A DNA stretch of 64,000 nucleotides from Liopterus haemorrhoidalis (lineage: Eukaryota > Arthropoda > Insecta > Coleoptera > Dytiscidae). Position numbers and translations under genes: made by a program. The notes beneath the pieces were generated by a model. It did not search any database. It was not told where the DNA came from and was given only the letters and a program-made list of their open reading frames with translations. This document shows positions 1 to 10,764 of the stretch, piece after piece. Numbering within the stretch: position 1 is the first letter of the stretch; each line of letters starts with the position of its first letter. Location: positions 239,902,654-239,966,653 of the forward strand of contig OZ020611.1 in assembly GCA_963971575.1 (NCBI GenBank), in the 5' to 3' direction.

Positions 1-1540
1 ATCAATACGAACCGGGATACGCCATGTTAATGGTTAACTTTTTTTCGCCAAATGCATAATTTGAAAGATTCAAAGTCAAATAACAGGAAAAATTTGCATT
101 TTTCGAAGAAAACTCATTGAGTCTTTTTTAAAGTATTTGATTAGACCTTTCAAACAAAAAAAAAAAGTCTCTAGTATAAAAATTAAGCGACTTATGATCA
201 AAATAAGGTCGGTACCTACTTTTTTCTACGAAAAAATCAGTGAAAACAACCCCCTATTTACCCCCCTAATTAAAATTGATCCTCACCCTTCTGTGGTTCT
301 CTTCATATACGTATTTTCAGTACACTCAAGAAGTTTGACCAATTTAAAATGCCTAATTTTAGAAAAATTGGAGTTTAAAGAAAAAACGATTTTTTGCGAT
401 TTCGTATTTTTCACCCTTTTCTTCAAAATATCTCCGAAATTACTGGAGATACGAAAAAAATGATAGAGCACTAAATTGTAGCTTTTTTAATGACTTAAAT
501 TTCCCTGTGCATATATTTTCTGTACAGTGAATATTTGGCGAGATATAGCCGTTTAAAACCTCTATTTACAAGCGAACACCACCTTATTCGAGCCCTTCAA
601 ACTCACCCCATTTAAAAACTAAGGGATCTTAAGGAATTTAATTTACACAGTCTTATAGCTCTTGAAAAGCCCTACAAAATCGCTTTTGAAAAAACTTTCT
701 ATCGCTAAAAATGAAGGAGCTATGTTTAAAAAACCAATAAATTTTTTTTCGAAACATCTACATAACCAGTATTTTCGGCAGCAATATAAGGTTCTGCAAT
801 GTTTTTTTATAATTTTTGACAATAAGGAGTAGTTTTCACTTCTAAAAATAAACAGTGCCCATGAGCATGATATAGCATACAATTTTCAAGTTTGGAGATT
901 ATTTCAAACTTTGAAAAGCTGTATCTCGGAAACTATTAAGACTACCGAGCCCATTTTGGTCTCAAATTGTAGAAAATTTAATCTAGTTTAAAAATGCATA
1001 GAATGGTGTTTGTCGAAAACGTGCTCCTTTATGGTCAAAATGGGCAGAAACCGAAAAGAGTGCGAAAATTTAGCAGTTTTTGCGAAATTCAAAAGTGTTC
1101 CGGAAGGCTGCCGAGGTCGAAAACTTGGATTTTGCATCTCAGGCACAACCCATACAAGAAAAAAAAACGAAACTAACTACCCCCACTTGATGCAACTTAT
1201 GATGTACTAGGTTACTGGACTATTTGGCATATTCTGTATATAGAGTTGGTAAATGTTGAATTTTGCTGGTAGACATGTAATTCTAACATTGTATGACCCA
1301 TATTTTTAAAAATTATATTTGTATCTATTACTCATAAAGTTGGCCCAACAGTCTAGCTAAATTTGTAATTTCAGAAATATGTTTATTTTCGTTTACCACA
1401 CACATTGAAATAAATTGTCAAAATATTCAAATAAATATAAAAAAAATCCTTGCACCAGTAATCTTATAGCAGCATATTACATTCTGGCATTTCTCGATGC
1501 TCCTTGTGCAACTACAAACCTCTTCCAAAACATTCACCAA
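1..1540. other. AT-rich noncoding stretch, no gene seen
   Basis: No reading frame here looks like a protein: the open frames are short, lysine/phenylalanine-rich products of A/T runs. No terminal inverted repeats, RNA gene or known repeat end was found. The block around 1030-1160 is slightly richer in G and C but matches nothing I recognise. Confidence 0.5.
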
Positions 1541-1692
1541 TAAAAAAATTAATGTGAAGTGTGAAAATTCACAAATTTCAGGGTTTTGTAGGTATTTAAT
1601 AAGTGTAAGTATTCAACAGAATACTGGATGTCCAAGAAATTTTTTTTTTCTATAATCAACAGATTTTTGGTAATAATTTTTATTCGATATTA

Positions 1693-2188
1693 GAGAGTTA
1701 TTGCAACCTCTGTTCTACTGATCTTTTAATAAAGTTTTCCTTTATTTGACATGTGCGCATGCGCAGTTGATATATCCTTAATTTCTTTCTTTTATTAAAA
1801 TACAGGCAACCTATATTTAATTTAAATAACGGCAAAGCATTTTTTATTTAAAGCACCTTAATTTTGACAGGTTAACCTCAAAATTAACAACGGAGTAAAT
1901 TCGAACATAAAATTTGTTGACTTTTCTTGTGAGTAATGATGCAAGCTAAAGATAAAAAACGTTTACGATTTAAATACGAGGACGATGTTATTCTTCTCCG
2001 AGAAATTGCGTCACGAAACCCTTTTGCGAATGGTTGTGTCGTATGGGAAGAAGTTAAAAATAGTCTGCTGCAGTTAACGCATATAAGAGTTGCAGTTAAC
2101 TTCTATATTCATTACGATTTCGATCTATCAATTTGGCATATTTGTCAAAATAAAGTATGAAGGAAGAGCACCGTTGCAATAACACTCT
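1693..2188 (+). mobile_element. Small PIF/Harbinger-type element, TTA target duplication
   Basis: Imperfect terminal inverted repeats (GAGAGTTATTGCAAC at the left; the reverse complement at the right reads AGAGTGTTATTGCAAC) enclose 496 bp. TTA lies on each side (1690-1692 and 2189-2191), the 3-bp target duplication typical of PIF/Harbinger transposons. The insertion splits a Helitron-like copy whose two halves align with an uninterrupted relative at 9600-9720. The only ORF is SANT/Myb-like, which fits because PIF/Harbinger elements carry such a second gene. Confidence 0.55.
1936..2160 (+). pseudogene. SANT/Myb-like ORF fragment of the PIF-type element
   Basis: The 74-codon frame begins with a basic segment followed by FKYEDDVILLREIASRNPF and then WEEV. 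This resembles the first helices of Myb/SANT-like domains (acidic EDD, LLREV, conserved W) that bind DNA in PIF/Harbinger and domesticated insect proteins. After about residue 50 the similarity ends abruptly, where a second and third helix would be expected. It is therefore either a decayed copy or a first exon without a visible continuation. The assignment rests on motif memory only; frame and start are clear, function is inferred. Confidence 0.4.
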
Positions 2189-3194
2189 TTAAAACATCAT
2201 GAAAAATTTTAATACAGGATACTTTATTAGAGGTTTCTTTTAATAAAGTCAGCTTTTTTTCACTTTGCAATATCTCTCTAATCAAGTACTAAGAGCGTCC
2301 ATTTAATTTGTTTAAAATAAATTTAAATAATTTGCGAATATTACGTTATTAGAAAATACAAATTGAAAAATCGTAGCGATTTTTTTCTGCACACCTAATG
2401 ATCGAGTTTATGAGTGAAAGCTCTTTAAGAAGGCGATTCGTTGTCATCTGTAAACAATTTTTTATTAAATTTTTAATATGAAAAAAAAGACATACACTAC
2501 CAAATCCATACAAATACAAAAAATCTATAACAATATTAGCCATGAATTAGTCATGAATTAAATAAATAATTAATTTTGTCAAAAACTACAATATTTCCCA
2601 AAACCGAAATCTGATTCCTCTCGTACGTTTCCGGTTCAGATCAATGTACATTACTTATAATTTTTTCAGATTTTTAGTTTGGGTAAAAAGGGGCGGAACA
2701 ACCTTTTTGGCATATTTTTGACTAAAATTGTATTACAAGAATCCAATTTTAAAAAACTACTTTTCGTTCCTCAATATATGCTTTAAGAGCTTTCTTTTGA
2801 TACCACAATAAATTTTTAAAAAATAATTATTTTTTCGACGCCACAAAAAAATCGATATTTTTCGAAAAACTAATCTGATCAAAAATTCCTGTTGAACTAT
2901 TCCGGTTCCGGATGCACATTATGGAGATTTTTTTTCAGATTTTTAGATCAATCCCTCTGGAAGATACCCTATCTAAAAAGCAGACAAAAGTATTTTTACA
3001 TATTTTTGACAAAAATCGTACAAAAAAAAAAACTGATTTTTCAAAAATAAAAATTAGCTTGTCTGTTCACGCATTAAGAGGTTTTATTTGATACCCCACT
3101 CACAATTTAAAAAAAAAGTATTTATTATTTTATTAAATACATAATTGTTTTTTTTGATATTTATTTTGGGATGTGTTTTATTGAACTCTCAGTT

Positions 3195-3690
3195 TTTACC
3201 GACCGCCAACATATATAAGGGAGGTATTGTGATCATACCGATTTTGACATTTCGAGATTTCGATGGATCTCCACGAATTGAGGTCCCTACATGACGTTCT
3301 AACTATTTTTAGCATGATGTCTGTCGGTCTGTCTGTCTGTCTGTGTGTCTGTCCGTCTGTCAGTCCGTCCGTCTGTCTGTGTACACGTGCAGAGCAAATT
3401 CGGCTAACAGGATTTTTATGAAACTTCATATTTAAGCTTCTGACATCCATGGCACGAGTTGATCAACTTTTGGTAAAATTCGGTTGATTAGAAATGGGAG
3501 TTTACTCGTGTCGATTTTAAAATATTTGCGAAAATGTATTTAACAAAAGTTGCTATAAAAGAAATAACTAACAACTTTTATTTGAGACATTTTTTGATAA
3601 AACGAAAAAATTTTGAAAAATTTTTCGAAATTTTTTCCAAGTATTTACTTTTTCATACTTATGTATATGTTACGTTTCCATGGTTATGAT
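3195..3690 (+). mobile_element. Second Helitron-like family (HINE-2) with GTCT/GTCC repeat
   Basis: A GACC...ATATATAAGG start, a GATTTTGAC...TCGAGATTT box, a GTCTGTCTGTCC microsatellite (3317-3382) and the block GAAATGGGAGTTTACTCG...TTTGATAAAACGAAAAA recur in the same order at 39362-39920. The two copies are similar over about 500 bp. The layout (conserved boxes around a GTCY microsatellite) resembles that of DINE-1/mini-me elements, known non-autonomous Helitron relatives of flies. No coding capacity. Confidence 0.5.
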
Positions 3691-3701
3691 AAATAATACT
3701 A

Positions 3702-3948
3702 CCTCCGTTCCACAATAAGTGAGCTATTTCATATTGAAAATATTTCTACAGATTTACCGTGATTTTTAAATACACCAGATTATAATACAACAGAATCGTC
3801 CAACAGAATCAATTAAATAAACAATGAGTGTTTTAAGATTTATTTATTTTTTTTATTAATTTATTTATTTATTTGATAATTTTTTTATAGCTCAATTATT
3901 TTGGAATTTTTAAATAGGTTTAATAGCTCACTTATTGTGGAACGGAGG
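3702..3948. mobile_element. Stowaway-like MITE, TA target duplication
   Basis: Terminal inverted repeats CCTCCGTTCCACAATAAGTG / CACTTATTGTGGAACGGAGG of about 25 bp enclose 247 bp of AT-rich DNA. TA flanks both ends (3700-3701, 3949-3950). The CCTCCGTTCC ends and TA duplication place it with Tc1/mariner MITEs of the Stowaway type. It has no ORF. Confidence 0.8.
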
Positions 3949-4039
3949 TAATATCTCTGTTAGAAAATATTAGGCCAGGTTATTTCTACTCTGCTGCTAG
4001 AAGGTATTTTATATAACTACTTTGGGATGGCGGTCGGTC

Positions 4040-4236
4040 CTGTGGTGGCCACCGCTGATTTTTTTTTCTTCTTTTTCTATATGTCAGTCAAAGAGGTCTA
4101 TAAGCATACTAAATTTCAACTTTCTATGTTAAGCCGTTTGGCTACAACTTCTACCGTACAGACAGACAGACACATGAGTGACGTTATAAGGGTTTTTTGG
4201 TGGTCATACCTACAAACCCTAAAAATCTGTATTTGT
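4040..4236 (+). mobile_element. 3' end fragment of HINE-B
   Basis: It contains the conserved core (TAAGCATACTAAATTTCAAC...GCCGTTTGGCTACAA), a short CAGA repeat, ACGTTATAAGGGTTTTTTGG and the terminal ATACCTACAAACCCTAAAAA. The same 3' end with the ACGTTATAAGG variant occurs at 30330-30463 and 62455-62693. The 5' part is absent. Confidence 0.7.
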
Positions 4237-4239
4237 TAA

Positions 4240-4770
4240 TATAATTTGTGATCAATGCCCAGTCTTTAAAATGCGTATATTTTTCTATTTAATTTAAAGA
4301 TTATAATTAGGATTTTAGTTAAAAAATTCAATTAAACATCTCTTTGTTTCAAAAATCCTTCAAATTATTGCCAACATGTTATGTTAAAATAATCAAGTCA
4401 AAGAAAAATATTCTTGTGATGTTCCATTTCCTGTCATTTCGCAGTGTTCTGACGGTTACAAAAAGGTTCACGGATCATGTAAATATTATCATGTTACTAT
4501 TCCGTCAGAGAGAAGGGGGGGGGGGGGGCTAACCGAGAGATGCGGACATCGGATCGGGTGTCCGGGAGATGCGGGTTCTCTTGGCAACTGGCCTGGCACC
4601 TAGCCATCTCTGGCAGCGAACATCATCTCTGACCGTCTGCATCTAATTTCACTAGCAATGAATGAAAACTTAATTAGTGCTAACTTTAGAAACGCGTAAT
4701 TCACAAAATAGAAGAATATACAGGATATTGAAACCAGCAGATTGATTCTTATGTAGCACTAGAAACATGA
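4240..4770. other. Noncoding spacer with a 16-G tract
   Basis: AT-rich DNA without a gene. A G run at about 4514-4529 is followed by a locally G+C-rich 100 bp (4530-4640) that I cannot assign. No terminal repeats were found around it. Confidence 0.4.
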
Positions 4771-5066
4771 TTTAGGCCCGGTCTTTCCACCTTCGGATAA
4801 ACTTTTGGGTAACTATCTGATAAATAACGTTATCTGATACTTTATCTGTTGAATAAATGTCATCCTGTCTTTCATTTCAAATTTATCTATCAGATAGTCA
4901 TCTGACGGATAATGAGACTGACATATTGAATCCTCAGAAAAGTTATCGACTCGATAAGGTTTATTGTATCGATAACTATTGAGGCGATATCGTGTCAATA
5001 AAAAAATGTTCCAGAAACCGGCCCTAAATGTGTAACTGAAATAGGCGTTGAGAAAATTTTTTTTGG

Positions 5067-5256
5067 AGATCGGCGTAGCGTAGTGGTAACACATGTGCTC
5101 TGCGTTGCGAAGTCTCGGGTTCGAATCCCGTTCAGGCATGGAAATTTTCTCAAATAAAAATTTTTTCTGGCTAATTGCCACAGCAGCAAAGGCCATTAAA
5201 TTAAAAAAAAAAACATTATTTTTTGTTTCTCTATGGAAATAAATAAATAAATAACT
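5067..5256 (+). mobile_element. tRNA-derived SINE
   Basis: An A-box-like TAGCGTAGTGG (5076-5086) and a perfect B-box GGTTCGAATCC (5118-5128), 31 nt apart, form a tRNA-related RNA polymerase III promoter. A short unrelated body and an (AAAT)n tail (AAATAAATAAATAAATAA near 5238-5255) follow, which is the standard SINE layout. The tRNA part does not close into a convincing cloverleaf, so it is not a functional tRNA gene. Confidence 0.7.
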
Positions 5257-5625
5257 TGACAGCTTTAATGAATAACTTAACTTTATGCGTTAGGCTACGG
5301 TTACAGTGGAAGCGTGTTCGCCCGAACAGTGAGTCGCTCGTACTCGCCCGCATTCGCGCGACTGATAAAAGCGTGTAGAAATACACAGGTTTTTAGGTAC
5401 TGTAGAAGCTTATCAATCGCGCGAACTACGCTCGTACTCGCCCGCATTCGAGCGACTAATTCTAGCGTGTAGAAGTACACATCTGTGTATTGTAAATCGC
5501 CCGAATAGCTTAATTCAAAATTGTTTGTTTTGTTCGCGCGAGTATGCGTTCTACCTACAGTTCTTATCTCCGTACAGTCAGTCCACTTGTTTTACTTGCT
5601 CTGTGGTACAGTCTGTGTCTACAAA

Positions 5626-5770
5626 ATGAATATTGAGAAATTAATATTATTAGTTTTTGATCGAAGATTGTTATGGGATCAAAAATGTAAAACTTACCAT
5701 TGATCAATCACGTAAATTATGGGATGAAGTGGCGACTGAATTAAAAGTTAGCGATAAGGAGAAATATTAA
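5626..5770 (+). pseudogene. MADF-like DNA-binding remnant of PIF/Harbinger second ORF
   Basis: The frame starts MNIEKLILLVFDRR and continues LLWDQK..KTYH, matching the start of MADF domains (LI.LV..RP.LWD.....Y). A stop interrupts it, and the next stretch in another frame reads KLWDEVATELKVSDKEKY, matching the following MADF helix (W.EIA..L). Domain order is preserved across the lesion, so this is a frameshifted relic. In PIF/Harbinger elements such a MADF/Myb-like protein accompanies the DDE transposase, which is absent here. Confidence 0.55.
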
Positions 5771-5826
5771 TTTTTTACATATTCTAAACATAATAAAAAA
5801 CAAAACAACATATGAATGGTTTACAC

Positions 5827-5905
5827 CAGTGGTTCTCAACCGGTGGTACGCGTATCACTAGTGGTACCTGAAAAAAGACTTGGTGGTACGTGAATAACAG
5901 TGATG
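5827..5905 (+). mobile_element. hAT-type left end fragment
   Basis: CAGTGGTTCTCAACCGGTGG is a standard hAT-family terminus. A partly symmetric GGTACG...GGTACC segment follows, but no matching right end was found before the next element, so only the left end remains. Confidence 0.45.
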
Positions 5906-6036
5906 TATTTTTTAAATTAATGTAATGAAGAAAAAAATATATATAAAATTACTCAAAGGTGAATTGTGTCAAAATTAACCTGCTTTATTATGCAAACATT
6001 CTTGATATTTTCTATATTACTAAGAAATTGGAGCAT

Positions 6037-6245
6037 TATACGCTATTCCAAACGTTTAGGCGGAACTAGATTTTGCAATCTAGTTACTTTCATCGTTTGA
6101 GTTGTACTTTTTGGCCGTTTTGTTTAAGGTTTGTAATTCATACTTCCAATAAACATTTTTTGGTTAAGGTTAATATCATTTTAAAATGTAATTTTTTGTG
6201 GCATTCTTAATACAAATATCCCATTTATTTATTTTTTTGTCATTA
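6037..6245. mobile_element. Half of a TTCCAAACG-type Tc1/mariner MITE
   Basis: It begins GCTATTCCAAACGTTTAGGC and matches, in inverted orientation, the right half of the complete MITE at 44032-44432. Other halves lie at 25650-26535 and 57420-57593. Confidence 0.6.
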
Positions 6246-6449
6246 AAATAACTGCTAGAACTAAACACCACCTATCTAGTCGCTCGTATACGGGCGAATA
6301 TGCCCGAACTGTACTTCGGGCGAACACGCTTCCACTGTAACCGTAGCCTTATACAAGATTTTAGCAATTATGAATGTCGTAAACATATAATAAAATTGGG
6401 GGAATGAAAAATAATTGTAGATATTAATAATAATTGTTCTACGTTTATT

Positions 6450-7490
6450 TTTAGGGTTTTATAGGTATGACCAAAAAATCCTTATACCGTCCTTTTGTCG
6501 TCTGTCTGTCTGTTCGGTAAAAATTGTAGTCAAACGGCTAAACCTAAAGAGTTGAAATTTGGCATGCTTATACAACTCTTTGACTCGCACATAGAAAAAA
6601 TACTAAAACATCTAAAAAACGTGTCCACGTAAAAATGTGAACAAATATCTGCTCAACGAAAAAAAAAATATATTTTTTTAAAATTCTGAGTAGGGTATCA
6701 AATGAAAGCCCTTAGTACGTGGATTAACGATCAAAATTTTATTTTTGCAAAATAAATTATTTTAATGCAATTTTGGCCAAAATTTTGTCTCACACCATGT
6801 GGTTTAAACTAAAAATCTGAAAAAATTCTTAGTAATGTACATTGGAGTGAACCGGAATAGTACAACAGGAATTTCTGATCAGATGTTTTCGGAAAATAAC
6901 GCATTTTTTGTGTTTTTTGGTTGACGATGCACAAAATTTATAGTTACCTATATATCACGTTATATTGTCAGGCGTATCCTGGTCTAATGGTTATGTTGCT
7001 CACTAGCTACCCAGATTTCTAGGGTTATTATTTTTTGTTTTTTTTTTTCCATTTTTATTTTGTGTAAATTAATTTGTCAAAATTCTAGTTATATTTTGGC
7101 AAATGTTGTATTTAATTTTTAAGAACGTAAATTTAATAACCAATTGGAATTGTTGGAATTATATTTTCATTCTATGTGTCATGTATACGAAACCAGAGGG
7201 GTGGAGTGTATGACAAAATCTGAATGAATCTTGTAGTATAAAAAAAAAATACTTAGAAACCTAAATAATGGTATTAGGTATTCGAATTAAAACTAACAAA
7301 AAAATATTTTAACATAAAATTTGTTTTTAAAGCTCTTAGATTAACAGACGATAAATTATTTTTAAAATATCTTTCATTTTGCCGTGATTACAACAAAGCC
7401 AAATTTGTCCTACACACTCAGCATGCCGCCTTCACTTATTATATACCTGCGAAACCCTGACATGTGTGAAAATTCACACTTCACATCAAT
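6450..7490 (-). mobile_element. HINE-A Helitron-like element, copy 1
   Basis: Read on the minus strand it runs from the hairpin end (GTGAAGTGTGAATTTTCACA) through subterminal CAGGGTTTCGCAGGTAT, body, tRNA-like block, core (AGAGTTGAAATTTGGCATGC reading plus), short GTCT repeat and ATACCTATAAAACCCT end. The inverted repeats AGGGTTTTGTAGGTAT at both ends and the GTCT microsatellite recall Helentron-derived INEs such as DINE-1. Non-coding and non-autonomous. Confidence 0.75.
6972..7030 (+). other. tRNA-like block inside HINE-A copy 1 (decayed)
   Basis: TCCTGGTCTAATGGTTATG resembles the A-box region of a tRNA. The expected B-box, TTCTAGGGTTATT, is degraded. It occupies the same place within the element as the tRNA-like blocks of the other copies. 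Confidence 0.4.
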
Positions 7491-7821
7491 TTTTCATATT
7501 TTTTCTCTCACCAGTGCACAAGTCCACGTGCACTGTTGTTTTGGAGTTATGGCATTATTTCTACAATTAATAAAATTCAAACGAATTATATTTTTTCAAG
7601 TCCATTTTGCAATTTATTGTTCCAAGAAATCAATTAATTTTTAACTTTTTAACAGTGACAGCATTTATTTGTTACTTATGCGCTGCTTGACTACCGAATA
7701 ACTTACCTGCCAGATAGCATAGTTTATTCGTAGGAATCATTTTATCTGAAAGTTGAAAGACTGTATTGTTCTTATCCGTCAGATAACATTACCATCCACT
7801 TTATCTGAAGACCAGGCCTAA

Positions 7822-8911
7822 TGGTGCGATTATGGTCCAACATGTAAATCTTACAGAATTTAATGCTAAATGAATCTTTAACTTTGACTGTTAAATTATT
7901 TAAAATTTTGCTATTATGGTCAACTAAATTGAAATACTTCAGCTACAGATATGTGACCTTGTTAGAGGCTAATTAAGTAACGTTCAACTGAGCATTGTCT
8001 GTCTCTGTCTGGGCGCATTGAATAAAGAGAGAAAGCAATAGTAAAGACATGTTAATTTAGTGTTGTTAGTGCTGGCTGTCAGAACATATAACGTGATATA
8101 ACCAAAAACTTAAAATCTTTATTTAATGAAGAAAAAGCAAAAAAATATATAGCAAAATGAATTCAAAGTACATGATTTATTAAACCTTGTTTACAATATT
8201 TACGCAAAAATAATAAATAGTAAAAGCATAATTTTAAGATAAAAATGTATGTTTATAGGTAATTTTCATACAAAATAACACACATGGTTTATGGCTTTGC
8301 TTAAACTACTCTGGCTCATGCAATCAAAAATGGAGGTCCCCTCAGCTTTTTGGTCAGAACCAGTTGCCAAAAAGTTAATAGTTCCTAACACTTTGAGATG
8401 TACTGAAAATTCGTCTTGCCTTGTAGGTTGTCCATTATGTAGTGCTTGCAAAATTTCGTAGAAAATCATTTTTTTGACAGCCGAAAAAAAATTCTAAAAC
8501 TCATTAGCCATTTCAAATGGATTTTCTGTGTCTCTTATAAATCTTCGTTCTATGCGAAGATTGCTAAAAATACAAAGTACATATTTTTGATAATTTATAA
8601 TGTTTATAAATTTATCTTTTATTATCTGTTGTCATCTTCCTCGGCAATTAAATTAACTAAAACATGGATTAGTTCAATTTAGTTGGAAGTAAAAATGTTT
8701 AACTTTAAATACAATTTCGGGAAACGTCACAATCTGATCCAGTCTTAAACATAACCTCAAATTTAGCGCTATAGAGAGCTATATCTGGCTGTAGCTTAAA
8801 GAAAAATTTAAGGATTTATTTAACGTTAAATGGTGACCGTAATTGCACTTCACGTTAAAGCCTGTGACCTGTACACTTAAATATTTAACTGAAATGACTA
8901 TAATCGCACCA
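7822..8911 (-). mobile_element. PIF/Harbinger element with transposase remnant
   Basis: Terminal inverted repeats TGGTGCGATTAT / ATAATCGCACCA enclose about 1.1 kb. The flanking triplets are TAA (7819-7821) and TTA (8912-8914), a TWA-type duplication with one mismatch. The left triplet also borders the preceding PIF-type element. A Harbinger-type transposase fragment lies on the minus strand inside it. Confidence 0.65.
8266..8469 (-). pseudogene. Harbinger-type transposase fragment
   Basis: The 67-codon frame contains FYEILQALHNGQPTRQDEF, then FLATGSDQKAEGTSIFDCMSQSSLSKAI. The motif FLATGS.Q...G.....MSQ.S.S..I..V is characteristic of the N-terminal part of PIF/Harbinger nucleases (HARBI1 family), just before the DDE catalytic core. 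The Y expected after ATGS is replaced by D. The catalytic D, D and E are not present, because the frame ends and the rest of the element is too short. Inactive relic; family assignment is good. Confidence 0.65.
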
Positions 8912-8914
8912 TTA

Positions 8915-9540
8915 ATCATGTAACAACTGTATAAATTAAACTATGAACATATTTATTTCGTGAATCCTTTATTTATATCTGCAGCCAGATGTCATCTCGG
9001 TAGCAATTTCTAATTATCATAGTTGCAATGTTTTTCATACAAGTTACATAGCAGCCTTGAACTTAACGCATTTTGATCGTGCTGCCAAAACTTGTTGACA
9101 AAGGGTTAACACCCAATTAACTTGACCATTTAAAAATAAAACTCCGGTTTATATTTAACTACTGTTTAAAATTAACTTTTTTAATAATGTGATTTCGGAA
9201 TGCAGAATGTACTTCTAGCGATGTTTAAAGGTATGTTGTTACACGCCAGGCTTTAGAATCAAAACAAACATGGCAATTTATATGGATGTTAATGGACGGA
9301 AAAGAACCATTTAATGGATTAAAACAGATTTAAGTTGAGGATAAATATTTGGTGTCGTTTAAATCTTGATGTTTGATGCATTTATTTTTGGAAAGGTGCC
9401 TGATTTTTTTTTGCTTTTACCATAAATATACAAAATCTACCAATGCCAGTGCCGAATGAAGGTTTTTATGGACTCCGAGTGAATGAATAGAATATGCCCC
9501 TAAAGAAAGTCGGATCGAAGTGATGACAAAGAAAAGTCAC
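8915..9540. other. Noncoding spacer
   Basis: AT-rich sequence with no ORF, repeat boundary or RNA motif that I can recognise. Confidence 0.4.
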
Positions 9541-9544
9541 AAAA

Positions 9545-10325
9545 AATTAATGTGAAGTATGAACTTTCACACATTTTAGGGTTTTATAGATATTTAATAA
9601 GTGAACGAATCCAACAGAATATTCAAAAGAAAAGTTTTTCGATATACATTTTTTTTCAGTAATTTGTGTACTAAGAGCTTTCATTTTTTTAAAACTAAAG
9701 TTCAATAATTTGCGAATATTTCGTCACAATAAAATTTTAATTACGAAATCCTAGTGATTTTTTCCGGTATTTGCTTTGTATTTTCTTAAATTAATAAGAA
9801 ATATATTGATAAATTGTCATTTGCATTTCAGAAAAGCATTTTTCACTATTAACAATGTGTTATTTGGTATATAAATAACTATTTTACTACTTTAAACGAT
9901 TTCCTCCTTGATATCTTAAATACTACAAATTAAAATAACTCAAACTATAGGTTATAATATACCAGATGTATACATTCAGACATGTACGCTACGCAACTTG
10001 CATTACAAATAGTATTTTACCTGGCGTTTAAAATCGATTCTCAGCTGTTAAAAGTTTTTTATTAATTATACTTTCAAAAGAAGACGTACACTACCTTAGA
10101 CATAAAAACAAAAATAGCCTAAAATAGACAAATATTAAAATAACCATATTTATCAAATACACAAAAAATACGATATATTAATACCGAAAATATAATCTGA
10201 TCAAAAATTCCTGTTGTATTATTCTGGTTCATATTAATGAGCACTACTCCGGATTTGTTTCAGATTTTATTTTAGATTATCCTTCACGATTTTTCTTTTT
10301 TAATATATTTGGCAAAAATCGTGGT
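9545..10325 (+). mobile_element. HINE-B Helitron-like element, 3'-truncated
   Basis: It starts with GTGAAGTATGAACTTTCACA and AGGGTTTTATAGATAT. Body segments (TTCAATAATTTGCGAATATT, ATCAAAAATTCCTGTTGTA) match the copy at 1546 without that copy's PIF insertion. It ends near 10325, where a mariner relic begins. Confidence 0.5.
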
Positions 10326-10329
10326 GGAT

Positions 10330-10760
10330 GGGGACGAAGAATAACTTTGCTCCACGCCAAAAAGTGCCGAACCATAAGGGTGAGCGAGTGCGTTGTCGTG
10401 ATTGTCAAAATTAATCAAAATATCTTGTTAAGATCCGTATGATATTCCTACTTCTTCTGCAACTTCTTTAACGGTATATCGTCGATTGGTATGGATTAAA
10501 TCGCGAATCTGGATAACCTTTTCGTCCACTTTAAAAATTGAAGGTCTCTCACCATCTTAGACTGAATTTCTATAACTTCCGAACTCCCGAACCACTTAAA
10601 ACACGCACTTCCGACTTCATTCATCAATATTCACCAGAAATTGTTTTTAATAGCTCAAGTGTTTATGTTGCCGTCTTTTCAAGTTCTAAACAAAATTTCA
10701 GACATTCACGCTTCTTTTCAATCAGGTACAAGTAAAGAAACTCGAATAACAAAAACCGCT
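10330..10760 (-). pseudogene. Mariner transposase relic, internally deleted
   Basis: On the minus strand, in order: KRECLKFCLELEKTAT and LELLKTISGEY (the first helix-turn-helix of mariner transposases, usual form CIKFC.KLGKTATET..ML...YG), then KVIQIRDLIHTNRRYTVKEV and GISYGS (second helix-turn-helix). A jump to HDNALAH (normally HDNAPAH, carrying the second catalytic aspartate) follows. Stops and frameshifts separate the blocks, and the first and third catalytic aspartates are missing. It is an old, deleted DD34D-type copy; its terminal repeats are not visible. Confidence 0.6.
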
Positions 10761-10764
10761 ACGA

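Larger units (their letters stand above)
1546..3190 (+). mobile_element. Old Helitron-like interspersed element (HINE-B), 3' end lost
   Basis: The 5' end shows the hairpin-like GTGAAGTGTGAAAATTCACA followed by AGGGTTTTGTAGGTAT, as in the other Helitron-like copies of this window. Internal stretches near 2260-2370 and 2590-3190 can be aligned by eye to the copy starting at 9545 and to the one at 45560. It is interrupted at 1693-2188 by a PIF-type element. The usual 3' end (core, GTCT microsatellite, ATACCTACAAAACCCT) is missing; a different Helitron-like family begins at about 3195. Confidence 0.55.
5293..6348 (+). mobile_element. PIF/Harbinger-type element with TTA target duplication
   Basis: Terminal inverted repeats of more than 30 bp (GGCTACGGTTACAGTGGAAG..., mirrored at the right end) enclose 1056 bp, flanked by TTA (5290-5292 and 6349-6351). 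Subterminal direct repeats of CTCGTACTCGCCCGCATTCG occur at the left (5339 and 5431). It carries a MADF-like remnant (5626-5770). It was itself hit by a hAT end (5827) and by half of a TTCCAAACG-type MITE (6037-6245). Confidence 0.75.
4775..7818. mobile_element. PIF-type non-autonomous element, heavily interrupted
   Basis: The left end GGCCCGGTCTTTCCACCTTC after TTA (4772-4774) is the same terminus as in the complete palindromic MITE at 40919-41177. The right end reads AAGACCAGGCC and is followed by TAA (7819-7821). ATCTGA/TCAGAT-rich arms are seen at 4775-4980 and 7660-7818. Between them lie a SINE (5067-5256), another PIF-type element (5293-6348) and a HINE-A copy (6450-7490). It is possible that the two ends belong to different copies. 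Confidence 0.45.

Noticed and set aside
137..463. 108-codon frame at the window start
   Set aside because: Low-complexity Lys/Phe/Ile translation, no motif, start context weak.
4514..4529. G tract as a regulatory G-quadruplex
   Set aside because: A single homopolymer without neighbouring gene; similar tracts at 27692 and 53818 lie inside hAT-like repeats.
5067..5200. 127-codon minus frame 4813-5196
   Set aside because: It runs antisense through a SINE; the apparent RDSNPR motif is the complement of the B-box region, a well-known artefact.
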